Source: Candidatus Sabulitectum sp. | GTDB lineage: Bacteria > Fermentibacterota > Fermentibacteria > Fermentibacterales > JCC-6 | Reading direction: 5' to 3' | Assembly (NCBI GenBank): GCA_023145375.1 | Contig: JAGLDY010000008.1 | Coordinates: forward strand, 1-49,234 | Length of the DNA stretch: 49,234 nucleotides | In this document: in pieces, positions 43,979 through 49,234 of the stretch | Numbering within the stretch: the stretch's first letter is position 1 | Layout: each line of letters begins with the position of its first letter | Made by a program: the position numbers and the translations under genes | Notes under the pieces: model-generated | What the model was told of the DNA's origin: nothing | The model's database searches: none | What the model saw: only the letters and a program-made list of their open reading frames with translations

Positions 43979-44071
43979 CGCTTGACTTTGCAGGGGGTTG
44001 GTGCGCCCTGTTGAGGTGGTGTAATTGGTCGTATCAACATTTTATATTAGATACTATTGGAGAAGACGAAA

Positions 44072-45385
44072 TTGTTTGATAAGCTTTCAGATCGCCTGGG
44101 ACAAACTTTCAAGAATCTCTCCGGAAGAGGGGTTCTTACAGAAAGTAATATCAGCGATGCCATGCGGGAGATCAGAAGAGCACTGCTGGAAGCTGATGTG
44201 AACTTCAAGGTAGCAAAGAAGTTTGTCAGCGAGGTTACAGAGAAAGCCATGGGGGAGAAGGTCCTGAAAAGCCTTTCTCCCGGCCAGCAGGTTGTTAAGA
44301 TCGTCAACGATCAGATAGTTGAGCTTCTTGGTTCAAAAGCAGAGAAGCTTTCGTTCACCGGGAAACCACCTCACGTGATCCTTCTTCTTGGCCTTCAGGG
44401 GTCAGGGAAGACCACCACCGCCGCCCGGCTTGCATATCTACTGCAGAAAAAGCATAACCGCAGGTGTATGGTTGTGGCCGCTGATCTCCAGAGACCGGCA
44501 GCCATTGATCAGCTGGAAGTCATGGCAAAGAAAGCTGGTACTGATTTCTACTGTGACAGAAACCAGAAAGACCCGGCAGAAGTTGCCAGAGCGGCCATAC
44601 ACAAAGCTTCTTTACAGTACAATGACATAGTAATTATAGACACCGCCGGCCGGCTCCATGTGGACAGTGCTTTAATGGAAGAACTGGAGAGGGTAAAGAA
44701 AGTCTGCCTTCCAGGTGAATCTCTTCTTGTTCTTGACGGTCTTTCAGGACAGGATGCTGTGAATGTAGCTCTGGAGTTCAATGAACAGATCGGATTTACA
44801 GGAGCTGTTCTTACAAAAATGGATGGGGATTCCAGAGGCGGAGCAGCCCTCTCTTTCCGTTCTGTTACAGGCAAGCCCATCAAGTTCATGGGTATAGGGG
44901 AGAGTGTTACCGGTCTCGAAGAATTTGACCCGTCAAGGATGGCAGGCAGAATTCTGGGCATGGGTGACATTCTAGGTCTGGCTGAAAAAGCCCAGGAAAT
45001 GTTTGACGAGAAGGAAGCAGTTAAGCTTCAGAAGAAGATCAAGAGCAACTCGTTCAATCTTGAGGATTTCAGGAAGGAACTTGTGAAGATAAAGAAGATG
45101 GGTTCTCTGGGTGACTTGATGGCCATGCTTCCAAAGGGAATGAGACCTGCTGGGGCTGACCTGGACCCATCCAGGTTCACGCAGATGGAAGCTTTGATAA
45201 ACTCCATGACCATTAAGGAAAGATTGCGGCCGGAGATCATTAACGGAAGCAGAAGAAAGCGGATAGCCAGAGGCAGCGGCCGAACTGTAAGTGATGTTAA
45301 CCGGTTACTTAAAGAATACAGAACCATGAAGAAGATGATGAAAAGAATGCGTAGCAGCAGGGGAATGGCGGCATTGTTCGGCTAG
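44072..45385 (+). CDS. ffh: Signal recognition particle protein Ffh
   Basis: 437 residues. I prefer TTG 44072 (LFDKLSDRLGQTFKNLSG), nine bases after GGAG; a TTG five codons earlier is possible. N domain 1-90; G domain with P-loop GLQGSGKTTTAARLA, VAADLQRPAAIDQL, DTAGRLH, TKMDGDSRGGAAL; methionine-rich M domain (about 300-437) ending MKKMMKRMRSS. It binds signal peptides at the ribosome and works with FtsY and 4.5S RNA; no 4.5S gene was seen here. Confidence 0.95.
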   Translation: MFDKLSDRLGQTFKNLSGRGVLTESNISDAMREIRRALLEADVNFKVAKKFVSEVTEKAMGEKVLKSLSPGQQVVKIVNDQIVELLGSKAEKLSFTGKPPHVILLLGLQGSGKTTTAARLAYLLQKKHNRRCMVVAADLQRPAAIDQLEVMAKKAGTDFYCDRNQKDPAEVARAAIHKASLQYNDIVIIDTAGRLHVDSALMEELERVKKVCLPGESLLVLDGLSGQDAVNVALEFNEQIGFTGAVLTKMDGDSRGGAALSFRSVTGKPIKFMGIGESVTGLEEFDPSRMAGRILGMGDILGLAEKAQEMFDEKEAVKLQKKIKSNSFNLEDFRKELVKIKKMGSLGDLMAMLPKGMRPAGADLDPSRFTQMEALINSMTIKERLRPEIINGSRRKRIARGSGRTVSDVNRLLKEYRTMKKMMKRMRSSRGMAALFG

Positions 45386-45423
45386 CCGGAACCCGTATCT
45401 GTGCGCGAAACTGGAGGTGACGA

Positions 45424-45744
45424 TTGGTAAAGATCAGACTTAGAAGAATGGGAAGCGCCAAGACCCCGTTCTACAGAATAGTAGCTGCTGACTCCCGCAG
45501 GGCGGTGAGCGGTAGCTTCATTGAGATACTTGGATACTATGATCCACTCAGGAAGCCCCTTGAAATGAAAGTTGATGAGGGCAAGGTGTTCAAATGGCTT
45601 GGTAACGGAGCACAGCTTTCTGATACGATGAGAAGCCTGCTTCGCAAAACAGGTACTATGGCGAAATGGAACCGCATACTGCAGGGTGAAGAAGGCGTTG
45701 TGCCCGAGACAGTATTCATCAAGGGCGAGAGCAGAAACTCCTGA
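45424..45744 (+). CDS. rpsP: 30S ribosomal protein S16
   Basis: 106 residues from TTG 45424 with GGAGGTGA upstream; begins VKIRLRRMGSAKTPFYRIVA, the S16 signature, and continues FIEILGYYDPLRKP and DGAQLSDTMRSLLRK-like GNGAQLSDTMRSLL. First ribosomal gene of the conserved rpsP-khpA-rimM-trmD-rplS order. Confidence 0.95.
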   Translation: MVKIRLRRMGSAKTPFYRIVAADSRRAVSGSFIEILGYYDPLRKPLEMKVDEGKVFKWLGNGAQLSDTMRSLLRKTGTMAKWNRILQGEEGVVPETVFIKGESRNS

Positions 45745-45791
45745 AGTGGGTATCCGGCTCTTCTCTGATAACTTCAAAACCGGAGGATGAA

Positions 45792-46022
45792 ATGAGAGAA
45801 CTCGTTGAACACATGGCCCGCGCCCTGGTTGAGAATCCTGAAGGCGTCACAGTTGAGGAAACTACTCAGGAAGACATGACAGTTTACGAGCTCAGAGTTG
45901 AGGAAGCCGATCTCGGTCGTGTTATCGGCAAGGAAGGCAGGATAGCTAAAGCCATGAGAATGATAATTCGTTCGGCTTCGGCAAGGCACGGCCAGAAGGC
46001 CACAATAGAGATAATGGACTGA
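45792..46022 (+). CDS. khpA: KH-domain RNA-binding protein KhpA
   Basis: 76 residues, a single KH domain with the GxxG loop in LGRVIGKEGRIAKAMRMIIR. Begins MRELVEHMARALVENPEGV as usual for this family (YlqC/KhpA). Sits between rpsP and rimM, its standard place. Confidence 0.93.
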   Translation: MRELVEHMARALVENPEGVTVEETTQEDMTVYELRVEEADLGRVIGKEGRIAKAMRMIIRSASARHGQKATIEIMD

Positions 46023-46026
46023 ATTC

Positions 46027-46521
46027 ATGGGAAATAGAGTTTCATACGGTTATGTTGAAAGAACGCATGGTCTTAAAGGTCGGATGATCTTGAAACTGTT
46101 TGTGTTTGGCCCTGCAGTTCCTCTTACTGAGGGAACGGTATTGTTTGCCGGTGATCGAATCCTCACAGTGACAAGATCCAGAAAAAGGGACAACGAACGA
46201 GTAACTGTAGATTGCTCTGAGGTTTGGAAGAAAGCGCAGGCTGCAGAACTCACAGGTGAATCTGTAGAAGTAGATATTGATCAGGTGTTGAAAACTGGTT
46301 TTCCACTTCCTGTATACGGATTTGCTGAGTTTACTATTGTTTCTCGCGGGGAAATATTCCCCGTTGTGGAGGTTGAGTACAACAACTCTAATCCTCAATT
46401 GATAGTTCAAGGTAATGGGAGGAAGTTTCCCGTTCCACTGACCCTTGCCCTGACCGGGCAGGTGGATTCCGCAGAAAGAATCATTAGGGTTGATCTGCCG
46501 GAAGGACTGGAGGAGATATAG
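46027..46521 (+). CDS. rimM: Ribosome maturation factor RimM
   Basis: 164 residues. N-terminal RimM domain (YVERTHGLKGRMILKLF) and C-terminal PRC-barrel (YGFAEFTIVSRGEIFPVVEV, then VPLTLALTGQVDSAERIIRV). It helps 30S head assembly by binding S19. Sequence is divergent (the usual GxxGLxGxV is THGLKGRM) and the position before trmD supports the call. Confidence 0.85.
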   Translation: MGNRVSYGYVERTHGLKGRMILKLFVFGPAVPLTEGTVLFAGDRILTVTRSRKRDNERVTVDCSEVWKKAQAAELTGESVEVDIDQVLKTGFPLPVYGFAEFTIVSRGEIFPVVEVEYNNSNPQLIVQGNGRKFPVPLTLALTGQVDSAERIIRVDLPEGLEEI

Positions 46522-46535
46522 AACCTGTACTGAAA

Positions 46536-47282
46536 GTGGCGATTGCCACCGTATTCCCTGACCTGTTCTCTTCGTTCCTGAATACAGGAGTGATAGGGAG
46601 GGGGTTGGAGAAGGGTATAGCTTCTGTAGAGATGTATGACATTCGGGATCACCCTGTTGATCAGAGGGGATCGGTGGATGACTACCAGTTCGGTGGTGGT
46701 GCAGGGATGGTCCTCAGGCCTGAACCGCTTTTTGATACCCTTGAGGATGTATCCTGGAGGGAAGGTGCGAGAGTTGCCATGATGACCCCGCAGGGCAGAC
46801 CGCTTGACACCGCTTATGCCAGAGATCTGGCAGAGAGCAAGAAACTGATCGTTTTTTGCGGCAGATACGGAGGGGTCGATGAGAGGTTTCGCCAGACGGC
46901 GGTAACCGATGAGATCTGCGTTGGTGATGCGGTGGTGTCCGGTGGAGAGATTCCAGCAATGTACCTTATTGAGGCTGTGTTCAGATGGCTTCCCGGTGTA
47001 CTTGGACGGTTGGAGTCAGCACGCAGCGACAGTTTCGCAACGGGTCTTCTTGATTATCCGAGATACACCCGTCCGGCAGAGTTCAGAGGAATGAAAGTTC
47101 CTGAAGAACTCACTTCCGGTAACCATGCTTTAATAGCTCAGTGGCGTTTCAGGGCTGCCATGACCAAGACCAGAAAAGTCAGACCTGATCTGCTGGTAAA
47201 TTGTGATGAGAAAATAACAGAAGAACGGTTCGCTGAAATAATGAAAGAGGCGGACCGCGCGAAGGAGCAGGACAATGGATGA
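46536..47282 (+). CDS. trmD: tRNA (guanine-N1)-methyltransferase TrmD
   Basis: 248 residues. SPOUT-knot motifs: [65 protein letters not shown] [20 protein letters not shown], and [16 protein letters not shown]. It methylates G37 of tRNAs. Start GTG 46536 has no close ribosome site (GGAGGAG lies about 20 bases upstream, inside rimM); a CTG two codons earlier is an alternative. Confidence 0.95.
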   Translation: MAIATVFPDLFSSFLNTGVIGRGLEKGIASVEMYDIRDHPVDQRGSVDDYQFGGGAGMVLRPEPLFDTLEDVSWREGARVAMMTPQGRPLDTAYARDLAESKKLIVFCGRYGGVDERFRQTAVTDEICVGDAVVSGGEIPAMYLIEAVFRWLPGVLGRLESARSDSFATGLLDYPRYTRPAEFRGMKVPEELTSGNHALIAQWRFRAAMTKTRKVRPDLLVNCDEKITEERFAEIMKEADRAKEQDNG

Positions 47283-47631
47283 ACTGCTGAGAAGTGTAAG
47301 TCAGGGACAGATCAACAAGGATATCCCGGATTTTCGAACGGGTGACACCGTTCGTGTTCACTATCAGGTGATCGAAGGTGATAAGGTCAGAGTACAGATA
47401 TTTGAGGGTACTGTGATCTCCCGCAGAGGCGGCGGAATTGATGAGACGTTTATGGTGAGAAAGATCTCAGGTGGTGTGGGTGTAGAGAGGGTATTTCCCT
47501 TGAACTCTCCTCGAATAGCCAAGATCGAGATCGCCAGACATGGAAAGGTCCGCAGAAGCAAACTCTTCTACCTCAGGAAGAAGGCTGGCCGTGCGGCAAG
47601 GATCAAGGAACGCAGAGTCGTTAAGAAGTAA
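47275..47631 (+). CDS. rplS: 50S ribosomal protein L19
   Basis: 118 residues. L19 motifs: [80 protein letters not shown]. Overlaps trmD by 8 bases and is followed one base later by rnhB-yraN. Confidence 0.95.
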   Translation: MDELLRSVSQGQINKDIPDFRTGDTVRVHYQVIEGDKVRVQIFEGTVISRRGGGIDETFMVRKISGGVGVERVFPLNSPRIAKIEIARHGKVRRSKLFYLRKKAGRAARIKERRVVKK

Positions 47632-47632
47632 A

Positions 47633-48592
47633 GTGTCAGAGCTTTTTCTTTTCGACCGGCGTTACATATCCGAGTATGGAGTAATTGCCGGCTTGGATGA
47701 AGCAGGAAGAGGGCCCCTTGCGGGTCCTCTTGTTGCTTGTGCAGTTATTCTTGCATCGGATTTTGATAACGAGATCCTCACTGACAGCAAGAAGCTTTCC
47801 GACAGATCACGTAGAAGGTTATTGCCTCTTATCCGGCAGGGGGCTCAGGCGGTATCTCTGGGGATAGTTGAACCATCCGAGATAGATAAGAACAGAATGG
47901 CCTGGGCTGTACGAACTTCTTTCAAAAGGGCTATGGCTCCCCTCCTTGACCTTGCTGATGTCTTTCTTATTGACGGGAACAGCGTTACCGGTCTGGAAGC
48001 ACCATCCAGATTCCTTGTGAGGGGTGACTCGAAAAGCCTCGCAATTGCTGCTGCCAGTGTGATAGCAAAAGTAACCAGGGATGATATCATGATAAAGGCT
48101 CATCAGGAGTATCCCGGGTACGGTTTTGACAGACACAAAGGCTACGGCACAGCTGCACACATTGAAGCCCTCGGGAAGGTCGGTCCCAGCCCGATTCACA
48201 GAATGTCATTTGCCCCGCTGAACAGCTGGTATCAGACCGGCCAGATGTCGCTTTTTCCCCTGGACAGTCCCAATTCAGGAAGGGCGGCAGAGATAAAGGC
48301 CGCACGCCACTACGAGAACCTTGGTTTCTCGGTGGTGGAAAGGAACTGGCGTTCCCCTGCAGGCGAGATAGATCTGATCCTGAAGAAGGATGATGTTCTT
48401 TTGTTCGTTGAGGTTAAATCAACACTCACAGGCCGTGAGAAAGATGCTCTTCAGAAAATTGACGGGAACAAGCTGAGCAGAATTAGAAGTGCAGCAGAGG
48501 AATGGATGGCAGACAAAGGCTATAACGGTGACTGTGCCCTTGAAGCCGCACTTGTTACCCCGGGTTGTACCACAAGAATCCCTTTGAATTAG
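47633..48592 (+). CDS. rnhB: Fusion of ribonuclease HII with YraN-family endonuclease-like domain
   Basis: 319 residues from GTG 47633, directly after the rplS stop. Residues 1-200 are RNase HII: GLDEAGRGPLAGPLVACAVI (acidic residues D and E), TDSKKLSDRSRR, DVFLIDGNSV and HKGYGTAAHIEAL. Residues 215-319 are a UPF0102/YraN domain: RAAEIKAARHYENLGFSVVE, RNWRSPAGEIDLILKKDDVL and LFVEVKSTLTGR. In most bacteria rnhB and yraN are neighbours; here they are one reading frame without a stop between them. RNase HII removes misincorporated ribonucleotides; YraN has a restriction-endonuclease-like fold with a debated role. Confidence 0.92.
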   Translation: MSELFLFDRRYISEYGVIAGLDEAGRGPLAGPLVACAVILASDFDNEILTDSKKLSDRSRRRLLPLIRQGAQAVSLGIVEPSEIDKNRMAWAVRTSFKRAMAPLLDLADVFLIDGNSVTGLEAPSRFLVRGDSKSLAIAAASVIAKVTRDDIMIKAHQEYPGYGFDRHKGYGTAAHIEALGKVGPSPIHRMSFAPLNSWYQTGQMSLFPLDSPNSGRAAEIKAARHYENLGFSVVERNWRSPAGEIDLILKKDDVLLFVEVKSTLTGREKDALQKIDGNKLSRIRSAAEEWMADKGYNGDCALEAALVTPGCTTRIPLN

Positions 48593-48636
48593 ATTGCATC
48601 ACAACAAAAGCTATTCGTTACATGTGCAGGTGCCTA

Positions 48637-48665
48637 TTGATTTCCTATCTCCGGCATCGTATATT
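48637..48665 (+). promoter_or_regulatory. Sigma70-type promoter of the selenoprotein gene
   Basis: TTGATT (48637-48642), 17-base spacer, TATATT (48660-48665), 36 bases before the ATG at 48702. Confidence 0.55.
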
Positions 48666-48701
48666 TCATGAAACCAACTTTTCCTTGAAAGGGGTGTTTG
48701 T

Positions 48702-49234
48702 ATGAAGATGACAGTTTTTGCACTTCTTGTTCTCGCTGTTGTGGGGTTTGCAGCGGAGAGAACGGTTCTCTGGGAGTATTACACTCAAACCGGTTGAGGC
48801 TCTTGCTACAGTGGCTGGTCAGCTGCTAAAAGCGCTCTCAACCCCATTGTTGCAGCCGGTAATGTTGCACCGGTCTATATGTTCCACAACGGTCCGGCAG
48901 CCAATTCGTACAACTGGGCAAGACAGAGTTTCTACAACATCACTTCAACGCCAAATGTTAAGATCGATGGTCTTACAGCGAGTTCCAGCCCGTCCAGCTA
49001 TGCCAATTCAATCAACAACAGACTTGCTGTTGCTTCACATGTGAGCATTGCTGTTAACATGGTGGGAGATGCCTCCGGTGGAACCGCGTATGTGAGTGTC
49101 ACAGCGGAGCAGGCCCTTCCATCCGGAACTATCAAAGTCTCAACTGTTATTCTTGAAGATCATGAGATCGCTACTTCTGCCTGGGGTGGCTACAGTGGTC
49201 AGGAGATGATGTGGATACCTGTTGCCAATCCTCT
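48702..49234 (+). CDS. Secreted Omp28/thioredoxin-like selenoprotein (UxxC), partial at window end
   Basis: ATG 48702 (GAAAGGGG upstream) begins a signal peptide MKMTVFALLVLAVVGFAAE. The frame then reads RTVLWEYYTQTG, an in-frame TGA (48795-48797, codon 32), GSCYSGWSAAKSALNP, and stays open to the window end for another 145 codons. The block matches Omp28-type thioredoxin-fold proteins, whose motif is E(F/Y)TGxxCxxC, and continues VYMFHNGPAANSYNWARQSF and TPNVKIDGL as in that family. The TGA stands exactly at the first cysteine of CxxC, so it most likely encodes selenocysteine. A SECIS-like hairpin follows. Alternatives: a sequencing error or a recent pseudogene. Probably an exported thiol-disulfide or peroxide-handling protein. 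Confidence 0.8.
48804..48834 (+). promoter_or_regulatory. SECIS-like hairpin downstream of in-frame TGA
   Basis: Upper stem AGTGGCT (48810-48816) pairs with AGCTGCT (48821-48827), five Watson-Crick and two G-T pairs, closing the loop GGTC (48817-48820). Below an internal loop, TGCT (48804-48807) pairs with AGCG (48831-48834). The GGTC loop begins 20 bases after TGA; in E. coli fdhF the GGUC loop begins 19 bases after. Confidence 0.65.

Noticed and set aside
43979..44071. 4.5S RNA or other small RNA behind the strong promoter before ffh
   Set aside because: No GGAAGGAAGCA-type SRP RNA core or stable long hairpin is visible; it looks like a plain leader.
48718..49044. 108-codon open frame in another phase at the right end
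   Set aside because: It lacks family features and signal peptide; the frame from 48702 with TGA read as selenocysteine has both and continues to the window end.

Overview
The window reads as a chromosomal segment of an uncultured, anaerobic, Gram-negative-type bacterium of the FCB superphylum. Evidence: a TonB-dependent receptor with an N-terminal carboxypeptidase-regulatory-like domain; many secreted proteins ending in FlgD/Por-tail-like C-terminal domains (PNPF...VYDxxGRxV...W.G.D..G...SGVYF); lipoproteins; and no oxygen-dependent enzyme. A lineage close to Candidatus Fermentibacteria/Aegiribacteria is my guess from gene style only. Starts at TTG are unusually common.

Layout. 1-4.2 kb (minus strand): a truncated membrane protein, a beta-propeller lipoprotein and a TonB receptor. 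4.3-16.9 kb (plus): a three-gene secreted cassette (degenerate metallopeptidase-like protein, TPR lipoprotein, large Fn3 protein) present twice in the same order, with an S41-like lipoprotein between the copies. 16.9-18.2 kb: a NifX-like protein and a HicAB toxin-antitoxin pair. 18.3-20.0 kb: a secreted zinc metallopeptidase that keeps the HEFQH site its cassette relatives have lost, then a terminator.

20.3-31.6 kb is the main energy-conservation locus. A TetR regulator with a palindromic operator inside its own promoter heads a tightly overlapping operon for an Mrp-antiporter/complex-I-like machine. Gene order matches the archaeal MBH/MBS (Mbx) complexes: MrpE, F, G, DUF4040, a fused E/MrpB subunit, MrpC, one polypeptide carrying two antiporter modules, then NuoH-, NuoB-, NuoC- and NuoD-like subunits. 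The last gene fuses a NuoI-like two-cluster ferredoxin to an NfnB/GltD-type flavoprotein. The NuoD-like subunit has lost one of the four NiFe cysteines and the NuoB-like subunit has only three cluster cysteines. The complex is therefore probably not a hydrogenase but an ion-pumping NAD(P)H- or ferredoxin-linked oxidoreductase, perhaps acting on sulfur or disulfides.

31.7-43.9 kb: PpnP, TldD/TldE, a secreted PPP-type phosphatase, AcpS, then an operon of AMP-forming acyl-CoA synthetase, stand-alone acyl carrier protein and Kbl-type oxoamine synthase, two SatP acetate/succinate channel genes with strong terminators, an HD-domain protein, DUF554, a PASTA protein, Rpe and a small lipoprotein. 44.0-48.6 kb is a housekeeping operon: ffh, rpsP, khpA, rimM, trmD, rplS and an rnhB-yraN gene fusion, driven by a perfect-consensus promoter.

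The window ends inside a gene for a secreted Omp28/thioredoxin-like protein whose redox motif is UxxC. An in-frame TGA stands at the first cysteine position and is followed by a hairpin with a GGUC apical loop at the spacing of a bacterial SECIS element, which points to selenocysteine use in this organism.

No rRNA, tRNA, CRISPR array or insertion sequence was recognised.
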